64,000 nt of DNA from positions 14,817,417-14,881,416 of the forward strand of contig JANAVB010002199.1 of NCBI GenBank assembly GCA_029216955.1, in the 5' to 3' direction. Shown piece after piece: positions 14,001 to 24,180 of the stretch. The translations under genes and the position numbers were made by a program. The DNA comes from Iris pallida. Its lineage: Eukaryota; Streptophyta; Magnoliopsida; Asparagales; Iridaceae. Under the pieces are notes generated by a model. The model did not search any database. It saw only the letters and a program-made list of their open reading frames with translations, and had not been told where the DNA came from. Position 1 is the first letter of the stretch, and every line of letters starts with the position of its first letter.

Positions 14001-17000
14001 TAAGTCTCGGCACTACCCAGTACCCACAGATAATCTCATTGCTATTCTATGGAAAGGGTCAATATACATCTCGTTCTGAGGTGGTAGAGGCAATATACCA
14101 CTCAGAAACGAAGCCATCCTTAAACAATACCAACCCAATTCTATTCCGGACATTCATGATCTACAATGATCATAATACTTAACCAATAACTCGGGGTCTT
14201 CATATCACAAGCCAACATTCTTAGGATCTCAAAGGTACTAGCCATCACCCCTGAGTCGACTCATCAGTTATGTCGAACTCATCCATCAATTATTTCATTC
14301 ATAATTCTTTTCCACATCACATGCAATTCTCATCTTGTCGCAGCATACATAGCCACCTTTCTTTTATTCCCGCATTCCAAACAACATTCACAATATAGCA
14401 TACTATGGCATCGAGTCATTGTTAGGTTATTTGTGTCCAAACCAACAACAATCATTCATTTAGGGGCATCACAATGTATATAGACTTATTGTATGGAACA
14501 TCCAGTGAGCAGCCAAGAGGGTCAATAAACTTTCAAGCACAGATAACATAAGGATGATTACCGGACAACAATAGCATAATCGCGGAAGCAATCTTTGATT
14601 TAATCACGGAAGCAACGTTGAGTGATCGCGGAAGCAACTTTAGTCAATCATCGATGCAACTTTGATTTGAAATGAATCAAAGAAGAGACCAAGGACGTAA
14701 AGCCGTGCTCTGATACCAATTTGTCACGCCCCGATTCATAGAGTCATTTATTCACATATTTAATCTCTTGGAATCGATCGTCCTCGCTTGGGCGTGATGC
14801 CGTACAAGTCTGGTATTGCACTTGTACAAGGCAAAGATGGTACATAAGTGATAATTCTTCAAATAGGAACACATTGCAGCGGCAGAAGCAGACAAATTGA
14901 AGTTAGTGAGGACAATCTTTCTCATTGAATAGAAGTACATTATTTCTTTATAGCAGCGGAGATAAAGGACAACTTGAAGTCACACTGAGACATATAGAAC
15001 TTTATTCTCTTTATTGATAATCGAAGAAAGTACAAGACTTGTATTGAAGTACAATGATTATAGTACATCTCTCTATACATTGGAAACCAACTGAACAATA
15101 CTATACAGCTTACATTGATATTTGGATACAATGGATTACAACTCGATATACCGACTTGGCTTACAATCTCACTGGTACAACTGATTTCAATGTTCCATAC
15201 ATTATGCCCTTTATAAACAGAAGACATCATCTTGTACAAGGAGAGCTTCTGTATGCCCAACAAATCTTCGATGCCGCGGAACCAATCAAGCCAATCTTTG
15301 TGTGTGGAATATTCCAAGCAAGAGCACCTGCCCACAAAACGTGGGTCAGCACATCATCTATGCACTGGCGAGTAGAATCCAACCCACTCGCATAAACCCA
15401 ACATTTAAAGTGATCATTTAAGCAAGCATTTATTAGAATGGTCTTTCTACTTGGGGCCTAGCATCAGTTTACAGTTCATGGACAATAATCAGAGTGAAGC
15501 ATGTAAACATATTCTTGTAGCATTCATGTGGACATATCTTTTTAACATTCTTGGTGTTATCATGCAAAGGCATCATTGAGGCATACTAGGTGTTATCATG
15601 AAAAGGCATCATTGAGGCATCGTTAACATTAACATCTTAAACATGGTATGACAGTTCTCACTTCAAGCATCACTTAGCATGTATGTTGTGTTTTGAGCAA
15701 TGATTATAGCATGGCATCTTTCTAGCATACTCAATTTAACATGTTAAGCAGGATCTCATACTGAAAGGCTACATACAGCATCATTTACTTATTTGGAACA
15801 TAAGCACGCAAGTTAAACCAACACATATTTCGAATTATCACGTTTAAGTGATTTCTTACCGATAGCCGACTCCCTCGTACCTGCACAAAATACAGGATAA
15901 TATGATATTCTTACTCTGTCTGCACAAAACATTCATTAGCATGCATCCTGACTACATGACCACTGGTAGTTGTGCACCATGTCGACGTGCCATATAGGAC
16001 TTCATAGGGTATGGGATGTGCCCTTCACCAGGTTGCGAACCCGAATGAGGATCCCAATACCGTGCTACCAAAGCACCAATTCCTCCTAGGCCGACTCGAT
16101 CCCACCGCCGCGGGTACCGTTCGAGGAAATCCTTGTATACAAGTACGTCTATGGTCATGCGAATGCGTGTCCGACCCGATCGTGTTCGAAGTCGCATGAT
16201 ACAATAATAAGATAAGAAAAGGCAACAGTTCATCATCTCCTCTTTCCAATATTTCCACCTGTTCACTTGGTGATCTCAATGATCTCAAGCCTCATCATTT
16301 CTCATTGCATCAATCATTGCAACATTTCTTATATCATCCCTTCTAAGAGGAACAAATAACATTTCATTCATACCGATAGGACCTGCATCATTTCATTCAT
16401 ATCATAGGGACAATATTCTTTCTTTCATTGCTTAGAAGGAAGCAAGCAACAGCAACAGTTATACAGAATATACATGATTCTTGTATTTCATTCAATTCTT
16501 TGTGTTAATAGCATAGCCAGTTCATTATTCATGTATCATTTCCGTAGCATCTCATTACTCAAGTGATTTATTCATTTCATCAAGATTAAGCATAAGAGAC
16601 ATTATCTATTCATTCTCAGGCATCAAGTTATATTAGCAGTTCGAGTGTGATTCAATCAGCAATTCAATATTCATGTCTTATTCATTTCAATAATCCACAA
16701 CATAGGCATCTCTATTATTCAGCAACTAAGACATGGAACATTTAGGGAAGATTCATAGCATCACATTATTCTATTTATTAAGCATGCAGGAATAAGGAGG
16801 AAGGAGGACAGTTCCACTTGCCTTATATAAGGGTCTTCCTGCTCCAATCTTATCAAGCGTAGCTCCACCAGCGAGCCACATTCCAATATCCATTCCATCT
16901 AGCCAGCTCAGAAAGACTGCATCAGTCTCAATTCTCCTGATCTCCAACATAAGTCACGGTCCAACATTCTGATCCCATCCAACAAGCCAATCAAATGCCT

Positions 17001-20000
17001 CGTGCAGAGCGGGGCATTACAGATAATGCCCCAAAGAATGTATCGGAAGGTATAACTAATTTACTACCAGCAGAACAATTCAACAAAAGAAAGGTAAGTA
17101 CTCATTATCCGAATGGTTATATACAAGGTTCACAGTATCGGTATCGGTATCGGTATCGGACTATTCCTACGAGTATTGGTATCGGCGATATCGGTAGTAT
17201 CGGCGGTTTCGGATCGGAGTATCGGATTTTTTGGTATCGGAAAAAAATAATTATTAATAAATTATTTACATTAAAAACATATATTTTATACATTTAGGCA
17301 TAATTTAAGTATTTTCAGTGTTATTTCGTAATACTTTTGAAATTAAATAACATTGTAATCACCCTTAGCGATTGGCAAGGTTGTCAAACTCGAGATACTA
17401 CCAAGGATCGTTCGAAGGGTGAACGATCGTAACACGTGGGATCGTAACACGGATCGTAAGATTCCACCAGAAAGACAAAATTATATTTAATATATATTAT
17501 ATATTATTTATATAACATAAATAAGAAAAAGTAACCTTAAAAACCAAAATAACCTTAATATAAAAATGTCATACATGAATCATAAGTCATAAACTCGTGG
17601 GATCGTAACACGGATCGTAAGATCCCATGCGTTTCCTCGCCGCGCCGGCCACCAATCTGCCTCGAAGCTCCGTATAAAACGCGTAGGATCGTACGATCCC
17701 ACGATCTATAGCGCGAGTTTAACAACATTGGCGATTTGTTTACATATAATAGATTGATTTCTTCTTTTACATGTTTTTACAATCTTATTATGCTTTAAAT
17801 CCTTGATGATTTGTTTTTTTCGTTTAATTTTTTTTTGCCGAATTGACCGGAAAAGAGACCCTCAATGTTGGTATCGGTAAGTATCGGGTATCGGTCGGTA
17901 TCGGATCGGGACATCGGGACATGCCAAACCGTATCGGTATCGGCCGTATCGGATCGGTATCGGCTGATACTTTAAACCATGGTTATATACAGTACATTAT
18001 TTTATTATAAATTCAGTGAAATCTCATAATCTGTTTGAAAGATCAGAATCTGTTCAGCAGAAGTGCACAGACTAATTGGACATTTATGTATTAAAAACAG
18101 ATTCTACACTGTCATTGACTCCCTAGTAAGAAATTGTAGGAGAAATTCTGGTTGAAATTAAGAAATTATAAAATGCATCAGCAGTAAAGAAGATTTGTAA
18201 CATTGGGTTTGATGCAAATACAATGTTCAATGAAGTTCTATAGAAGAGAGAGAGAGAAGGGAGACAATATGGACATTGGTAGAGGAGAAAGTTCAGAGAT
18301 CAATCATTTGCAAGATCCATAATAGAGGTTTATCTTCCTTGACGCATATCAGAATTGAGACCTAAACAGCTTTCCAGAAATACTAGCTTACCAACAAACA
18401 TGACAAAAGCGTCATCAAGAACTTCAATACCCACATAGACAACAGGAATCATATGTTTTGCAGTCAAAACTCCTTTTCTTCAGCAACACTTACTTGCATG
18501 TTACACCATGTTGGATCAATTTACTTTTCCTAATGTTGTGTGTATCTTTTTGGGGATGCCATTCCTTTTCACTCCTTCACTTAATGTGTCATAGAGATGA
18601 ATGCAATCCCCTATAGCAAACAATATCAGATTACCCCTTCTTCTAGACTTTTATAGTCTAGGGAACTAGGAGGATGCTCCTTAGTTGGATGAGCTTGCCT
18701 TCATAGCCCAAAGATAGGTCAACCTACTTGCCAATCGCTATCTAAGTTTTAAGGCATGACCCTCTCATGTTCATAGCTACCTTAGCTAAGAATTTGACAC
18801 CAAAATAGAGGGTTGACGTCAAGCTGCCAGTCAGTCATAAAAAAAGTATCCATTCCTTTATAGAGCTTTCTTATGATTCATAGCTTAACCCATTTTTTAT
18901 GGGAGAAGGCTTGGATGATGATGATGATTTCATGTATCTTTGGGTTTTCTTACCCAGTTTCACGAGCTTTGGATTGTTCGGTCAATGTTACACAGCAACA
19001 AATGCATAATTGCCAAACTTAGCATTATATCATATATCTATTCCTTAATCCAATAATATATCGCTTGCTCTATATGATAAATGATATGAAGAGATCACGA
19101 ATAATCTGCCATAAGTTAGCAAACTAATCTTCAAACCATCATGCAATACTAAATCTAAGCTGAAAATAATAAGCAAATGTAATGTAAGATATTAGAATCT
19201 CCGAGTTAAAGGATATCAGCTAACATCCGAGTACTAACCATCAGTTGGCTCTTCGGCTATGATTATATCTGTGTCAATATTGGCATGAATGATGTGTCCA
19301 TCTGTGCTACGACGTACAGTTCCCTTTATGCCCATCAAGCAATGCTCCTATTTAACAGTTTCAAAACATAGTCAAAGAATTTACTTGACCCGTACGTGGA
19401 AATACTACATTTAAGTTGCTGCCAAAATAATAATAGTGTCTATCTACGATAACACAAACCTTTGAATGTTGAAGTAACGTGTGAGAGTCATGGCGCAAGC
19501 CTGATGTTGCATTTCTTTTATTGGTTTTCACCCAACAAATATCCTCACACCTTCGGAATCCCCACTAAGCGACAAAAGGAAATCAGGTTAGCTTGCTAAT
19601 CGTTGCATCAAAAGCAAAAAGATTAACATAGTGGATACTTAGTCATTTTCTCAATACAAAGGGAAATATAATACTAAAATTAAATATTGGAGGTTCAAAA
19701 TTTCACAGCAAGCCATCTCACCAACTCATCAACCACAAAGTAGTATGTCATATCAAAAGTGTGAGCCTCTAGAGTTTGATGACCTAATCATTGGCATACG
19801 GATGCACTGCATCACACAATAGCTCCTAAGACTATTATAATTGCGAGGAAAATTGTACTGAAGGTAAAGTAAAAGCTAATAATATACGTCCATACAGAAG
19901 GAATACTTTTTAAAGCAGTTTGGTTTCCCCTGACAAACGCTTAAAGAGCTTTTGACTTCCACTGCTTTCGACACAAAATGGGAAGTGCACCTTCAGCCCA

Positions 20001-23000
20001 CATGGTTGGTAGATTCCAACGTAATGAATGGAAATTTTAGTGGGGAGAAGTAATTTTCATGTAACAAAAACTCCCTATTATTAAAACATAACAACCGGCA
20101 CTAGTAAAGAACTACAGAAAACCAATCAATGTACCTTCTTTAAACACTGGCGACCTTGTTCAAGACCTACACCATCACCAACCCAAAGAAAGATGAACGA
20201 TGGAGTATCTGCAATTGCCTGATAACAAAATTTGAAGCACACGGAGTTTCAATCCAGAAGATAATTAGGTAGAAAAGAACCAAATTAATTATGTGACATG
20301 TATCCTAAAGCATAATGGTAGGCCAAAAGAAAAATATACTGGAAAAGAAAAATATGAAATCAATAACAGAAGACATACCTCGATCTTAAGATTCTGAATC
20401 TCTTCAAATGTCCAGTGGTCTGAATGGTCAGTGACTCCAGGGGCCCGATGCACATACTCCTCCCAAGGAGGATCCACAAGAATAACATCAAACTTGGTGC
20501 CAAAAAACTCTGGTGAGAGCACATTCTCTCGCAAATCAAACTTACAATACATTGGTGGAGTAGAAGCATTAGCAACAATCTCATCCTTCCTCTGAATAAG
20601 CTCTCTAAGCTTTGGATAGTCCTCAACCACACTTGTGAGCTCGAGCTCCCGGATAAAATTCTGCGGCCGCATACCAGTATCAACAAAATTCTGAGAGTAG
20701 TCATTCTGCTCTCCCCTGGAAGGAGCTTTCCCTGTAGGCCCATTGTTTCTTGTCTGACCCCAACCACTAGGAGGCTTATTGTCATGTGGCATGTCACGAC
20801 TACTTGACCCCATCGGACTGAAGCCAGAACCAGCAATACCAGGGGGAAGACCTCTTCCAGAGCCAGGTTGGTTGAAGTACATGGCAGGGTTTGGTCCAGT
20901 TGCAATGTTGGGTCCGTATCTGGATCCTGCAGAACCAGGAGGTGGCATAGGAGGGAGGTTGGGAGGAACAGGGAGCATGCTCATGTCCACACCTCGAGGT
21001 CCTGGCCAAACAAGAGGTCCAGGAAATGGAGGGATGAAGACACCAGGAATTGGATGACCAGGAGAAGGGGTCATATTGGGTCCAATTGGCTGAATTGGAC
21101 CTGAACCGAGAGGACCGAATGGTGGGCCCATCATGGGTAGTGGCAATCCAGTTCGTTGGGGATCTCTACTAGGTGGTCTCCCTCTTCCTCCTCTAGCAGG
21201 CCTGCCTCCTTTTTGCGCTTGTTGAGTAGTACGGTTGAAAGGACCCGATCCATGGTTATTCCCATAAGGAGCGTGCAAGCCACTACCAACACTCTGGCCT
21301 GACCCTGTGCGAGAAAGATTCGCAGCTCCTTTCTGTCCCCTTCCTTTCACAACCTGGGAATCAAAAGAATTTCTCCCGGAGCTCTGATCGATGGGTGATC
21401 CCTCATCCTGGAATCTTTCATCTGGCATATAACTCCATTCCTCGTCGCTCACAGCTCCAGAGCCAAAATCCTGCTGCGTACCACCTTCAGCTCTCCTCCC
21501 GGAAAATGTGGAGACTGACTCTTCCCTTCTGAAATCAATATTCCTGGTGGGTATCTCTATAGTATCAGAGTTTCCAACCATCATGCCAGAGTTTGAAGAT
21601 GTCTTTGCAACCTCGGACCGGCTTCTGATGTCTTTTCTATAACCAGTGCGAGCATAGAGTTGATCTCCGTCTACCCTCTCTTGGTCTCGCCTTTGTGAAT
21701 CCCATTCCTTGGAATGGGCAAACTCGTTTTTGTCCCCTTCCTTGGCATCTTGCCGGTAGTGGCTTCTCCTCCACTGGTCTTTCGAACCATCCCAGTTGTC
21801 CTTTCCCTTTGAGGATCTATCATCTCGGTAGCTACCCTGCTCCCGTTCTTTACCTTTAATGCTGACGCTTCTCTCAGTGTCAGATTCTGAAAAGCCACGA
21901 TCATTCCCGTCCGAGTCCTTGTAATACCTCCCACTTCTCTCAGGAGTTCGAGACCTTCTAGCAGGCCGCACTTCCCTCTCATTCCTATCCCTTAACCTAC
22001 CATGTCTGTCTTCATCCATGTTGACAGATCTATCCCTGCTTTCAACCTCGTCTCGCCTATGTTTCTCAACCTTCTCACCATAAGACTGGATACCACATCG
22101 ATTACTGCTAGGCTCCACATCCTCAGATCTTTCCCTCAACTTGCTCTGCTTCTCATCCCTAACTTCACGAATTGTGTTAGTTGCCCCCCTAGTATCTTCA
22201 TATTGTGCATCCAATCGGCCACGGCTCCTCTCTCCATCAGCTCTTCTGTCTTTATTACTCGACCTACCACCCTTTTCACCACTTGAATCCACAAGCCTAC
22301 TTCTATCCTCAGTAGTATCATTTCTAAGATCACTTGTTCTTTCTCTACTGCTTCCATGCTTATTATTATCTGCAGTTTTTTTATCCCCGTGACTATTTTC
22401 CTCGGCTTTCCTGCGAGTGTCTGCCTCATCCCATCTCCTTCTTGTGGAGTCCCTTTCCTGCTCTTGCCGTCCATGATCCTTCTCTTTACTTCTCTCCTTC
22501 CTTTCAGAATACCTTGTGTCCTTATCTTGACTCTTCTCAAGGTCCCTCTCATGGGAACTCTCCACTTTACTGGACGGCTTCATACTCGTCTTCCTTGAAG
22601 AATCCAACTCACGCTCATCATCTCTAATTTTCCGACCACCCTCAAGGTCTCTATCTCGGTACCCGTCACTCGGTCTCACCTCCACCCTCTCGTCAAGACT
22701 CTTCCTTGGGATCTTGGACCGCGATTCCCTTCTTGACCCATAGTCGTCTTCGTCTCCACTACCAGCTCGGCTAGAGCCGGTGGATTTCTTCCTGTTGTCA
22801 TTCCGATCCCCAGAGCTCTTCCTCCTATCATTGTCCTGCTCTTCGGCCTCTTCGTGACTGTTGTGCTTGCGTGACTTGCTGGACCGGTGTTTCCGCTTAT
22901 CCGACCCATCGTAGTCTTCACCTTCCTCCGCTCTGCTACCATCCTTAGCTTCCACTCTTTCGTCAAACTCCCTCTTGCTGCGACTGCGGCTAGATTCTGA

Positions 23001-23009
23001 ACCATCCAT
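4654..23009 (-). CDS. MTB: METTL14/MTB homolog, m6A mRNA methyltransferase subunit (whole gene)
   Basis: Plant MTB is the METTL14-type partner of MTA in the nuclear complex that writes N6-methyladenosine on mRNA. Exons on the minus strand are 23009-20379, 20218-20135, 19564-19460, 19347-19239, 6212-6061 and 5091-4654. All introns have GT-AG ends and phases agree, giving 1172 residues. Residues 1 to about 430 are Arg/Ser/Asp/Glu-rich and disordered. A Gly/Pro-rich stretch follows (about 640-780). The MT-A70-like domain runs from about 790 to 1030, with DPPW at 846-849. The C-terminus is low-complexity. I chose MDGSES because an acceptor (gcatag) sits 14 bases upstream; 36 further in-frame codons before it lie in the 5' UTR intron. 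Intron 4 is 13.0 kb. No disabling change was seen. Exon chain and family are directly visible; the function is family knowledge. Confidence 0.95.
5092..6060 (-). other. MTB intron 5
   Basis: A 969-bp GT-AG intron between the last two MTB exons. It carries a short (CA)n tract near 5473-5494 and is otherwise AT-rich. No other feature was seen. Confidence 0.85.
6061..6212 (-). CDS. MTB: MTB exon 5: end of the MT-A70 domain
   Basis: The acceptor ctaccag|gttcaa completes the split Gly codon from exon 4. The exon then encodes [35 protein letters not shown] and SSSNFN. The [15 protein letters not shown] block is a hallmark of METTL14-type proteins. It ends in phase 0 at tcagag|gtacat. It is separated from exon 4 by 13,026 bp of transposon-rich intron, so gene predictors could easily lose it or attach it to another model. 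Confidence 0.93.
7553..7862. repeat. Possible small TIR element (MITE)
   Basis: The left end cctgtcaatggtacc and the right end, read in reverse complement as gctgtcaatggctcc, form imperfect terminal inverted repeats of about 15 bp. Inside, gggttcggatac and the reverse of gagaatccgaccc are also paired. The target-site duplication is unclear, so the class is not assigned. Confidence 0.45.
9047..9360. repeat. Long imperfect hairpin (foldback element)
   Basis: A left arm of about 125 bp (cctaaactttcaccg ... caattagcaacttgctat ... ttgcaacttactacc) is the reverse complement, at roughly 80% by eye, of a right arm (ggtagcaagttgcac ... gatagcaagttgctaattt ... ttgcaaatcg). About 50-60 bp separates them. 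The arms start about 45 bp from the left LTR of element A. In an MTB primary transcript this would fold into a long dsRNA-like stem. Confidence 0.65.
9406..11703 (-). repeat. LTR of element A (3' LTR in element orientation)
   Basis: 2298 bp, starting tgtcacgtcccgattc and ending cggggcattaca. It is nearly identical to 14722-17021. The open frames in it (for example near 9624-10019 and 10634-10948) reappear unchanged in the other LTR and show no protein-family signature, so they are not listed as genes. Confidence 0.93.
11704..14721 (-). other. Internal region of element A, no coding
   Basis: 3.0 kb with no gag, protease, reverse transcriptase or integrase motif in any frame. A phrase containing ggcgtccccaaaa and catttcagccaa occurs twice (about 11995 and 12110), and a relative occurs in element B near 46700, linking the two element families. 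Confidence 0.8.
14705..14720 (-). promoter_or_regulatory. Primer-binding site of element A (tRNA-iMet)
   Basis: The minus strand reads TTGGTATCAGAGCAC immediately inside the LTR end (one base spacer). TGGTATCAGAGC is the standard plant initiator-methionine tRNA primer site, and it sets the element's orientation. Confidence 0.9.
14722..17021 (-). repeat. LTR of element A (5' LTR in element orientation)
   Basis: 2300 bp, ending at the second gataa duplication. It would carry the element's promoter, which points in the same direction as MTB transcription. Confidence 0.93.
17130..17980. repeat. GTATCGG-rich block split by a nested TIR element
   Basis: Degenerate cggtatcgg arrays lie at about 17137-17245 and 17868-17975. 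Between them, 17374-17732 has inverted ends (ggcaaggttgtcaaactcg and the reverse complement of cgagtttaacaacattggc). It also has internal copies of gggatcgtaacacggatcg, with gatt on both outer sides. I read this as an older GTATCGG-rich element, probably a hAT-like MITE, interrupted by a younger TIR element. Confidence 0.5.
17990..19238 (-). other. MTB intron 4, right part; nothing seen
   Basis: AT-rich sequence with a short (GA)n tract near 18248. No coding or repeat structure was recognised before the exon 4 donor. Confidence 0.6.
19239..20218 (-). CDS. MTB: MTB exons 2-4: core of the methyltransferase fold
   Basis: Exon 2 (20218-20135, 28 codons) encodes [16 protein letters not shown] and ends CLKK. 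Exon 3 (19564-19460, 35 codons) encodes [16 protein letters not shown] and [13 protein letters not shown]. Exon 4 (19347-19239, 36 codons plus one base) encodes [20 protein letters not shown] and ends AEEPTD. These are strongly conserved METTL14 segments, and the WGFRRCE and IKGTVRRS blocks make the family call firm. Introns of 160, 570 and 112 bp separate exons 1-2, 2-3 and 3-4. The donor of exon 4 (gatg|gttagt) opens the 13 kb intron. Confidence 0.95.
20379..23009 (-). CDS. MTB: MTB exon 1: disordered N-terminal region and start of MT-A70 domain
   Basis: This 877-codon exon holds the plant-specific N-terminal part: many RS, RE, RD and KD pairs, consistent with an RNA-linked nuclear protein. 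It continues with RGGRGR and Pro/Gly/Met-rich sequence, then the conserved block [35 protein letters not shown] and TFEEI. It ends in phase 0 at gatcgag|gtatgt. The open frame beyond the donor (29 hydrophobic residues) is intron. The opposite strand carries several open frames that are shadows of the RS-rich coding. Confidence 0.95.
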
Positions 23010-23016
23010 TTGGAGA

Positions 23017-24090
23017 AATTCCACTATGCAAGAAAAATGTAGCTTGCCCACATAACCAATCCTGACAAAGAGTAAAAGAACTAATATAATTTTTACTACA
23101 AAGTCTACTAGATTCAAATGGGCACACTTGTACCTTCAACTGTGATCTGTGATAATGGATTCCTAGTACACACACTCCTACAACAACCTAAATGGGGGGT
23201 GGGGGTGGGTGGGGTGGGGTTTTGGGGGGGGGGATCATAATTGTAAGCATAAGAAAAAAACTAAAACATAAAATAAAACCCTAATGCTAGCAGGAAGCAA
23301 AACAATGTGAATCAAGCCTAAAACCTAAAATTCAAAATACCACATCCACTGAAACCAAAATTTGACCTATCTCGGTCGAATCATGATACACGACCAGGAA
23401 AATTTATTGCCAAAAAAAAAATGAAGGACTCGGGGAACTTCCATTATGAACTAATGATGTAGCTTTGCCGGCATAACCATTCCTGATCACAAGTAAAAGA
23501 GATGAATTTGACTACAAACTGTACATATTCAAAAGCATACAATGGGAAATTTCATGCCTTTAACTGTGATATAGTTACTAATAACAGTAATTTTCACTCC
23601 AAAGCGGAAAAAAAGTCAAAACCCTAACCCTAGCATCGGAAACCCAAACATATACATCTCTCTTTCGAATATCGGTCGATTCGAACAGGGAATCGAAGAA
23701 AATAAATACGGAGGAGAGCGAGAAGAGAGATCGAGATTGAACAAAAGTATTATGTACCAATCCCGAGAACAAGTAAAAGAGACGAAGTTTACAACAAAAT
23801 CTAAGAATAAGTTTAAAATAAATCTCACTTTTAACTGAGACTTAGATTCCTAATACAAGTTAGCTCCTCCTCCAAAGCATAAAGTAAAACCATAACCCTA
23901 GCTTGAAGCAAAACGAAGCCACTCAAGCCTAAAAAAAGCCCAAAAAATAGCAAAAGCGCACTCCATAAAAACGCTAAAATTGAACTATTTTGGTTGAATC
24001 TGGACCGATTCGAGCAGAGGAATCGATGGAAATAGGAATTGGGTGTGTGAAATCGAGAGGGGAGAAAGAAGGGATCGCGATCGAGACGTA
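23017..24090 (-). repeat. Three diverged tandem copies in the MTB 5' UTR intron
   Basis: Units at about 23017-23440, 23441-23750 and 23751-24090 share an order of phrases: gtagcttgcc / cataaccaatcctga / caagtaaaagagac / tttaactgtgat, then aaaccctaaccctagc, agcaaaac, caagcctaaaa, and tcgattcgagcag-aggaatcga. The splice acceptor used before the MTB start (gcatag on the minus strand) lies in the first unit. The matching position in the second unit has lost its AG. The 5' UTR segment was evidently duplicated twice and has diverged. Confidence 0.7.
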
Positions 24091-24091
24091 C

Positions 24092-24180
24092 CTGTCGCCT
24101 ATTAGAGCATAACAATAAAATTAGGGTTAGGGTTTCTGAGCCGCAAAGGCGGTGGACACGACGGTGTCGGTATATTTGCG
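24092..24180 (-). other. MTB 5' UTR exon
   Basis: On the minus strand a donor ggcgacag|gtacgt lies at 24091/24092. With the acceptor at 23024-23025 it gives a 5' UTR intron of 1068 bp and leaves 14 UTR bases before the ATG. The transcription start is not determined; the right limit given is a guess. Confidence 0.6.
24121..24135 (-). promoter_or_regulatory. Telo-box in MTB 5' UTR
   Basis: The minus strand reads AAACCCTAACCCTAA. AAACCCTA boxes are common just downstream of transcription starts of plant housekeeping and translation/RNA genes and are bound by TRB-type Myb proteins. Use here is inferred from position only. Confidence 0.6.

Larger units (their letters stand above)
9406..17021 (-). 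mobile_element. LTR element A: complete, non-coding (LARD-type), inside MTB intron
   Basis: Two 2.3 kb LTRs (9406-11703 and 14722-17021) bracket a 3018-bp internal region. The 5-bp target-site duplication gataa is at 9401-9405 and 17022-17026. Ends are tgtcac...cattaca on the plus strand, so TG...CA holds on both strands. A primer-binding site for initiator-Met tRNA lies next to the right LTR, showing minus-strand orientation. No gag or pol domain is readable, so it needs enzymes from another element. By hand the LTRs differ at about 20 positions in 2.3 kb (about 99% identity), which indicates a recent insertion. The sequence across the left internal/LTR junction on the minus strand reads SRTKLLLSG then LCNAP, resembling the end of chromovirus pol. 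Confidence 0.93.
6213..19238 (-). other. MTB intron 4 (13,026 bp), transposon-filled
   Basis: Between exons 4 and 5 of MTB there is no host coding sequence. From the left it holds unannotated AT-rich DNA (6213-7550), a TIR element (about 7553-7862), more AT-rich DNA, a long hairpin (9047-9360), LTR element A (9406-17021), a GTATCGG block with a nested TIR element (17130-17980), and 1.2 kb of plain AT-rich intron (17990-19238). Exon phases on both sides agree, so splicing across it restores the frame. Confidence 0.85.

Noticed and set aside
20779..22627. Several open frames on the plus strand and in other minus frames over MTB exon 1
   Set aside because: They are shadows of the RS-rich and Pro/Gly-rich MTB coding frame; only the METTL14 frame has family motifs and splice signals.
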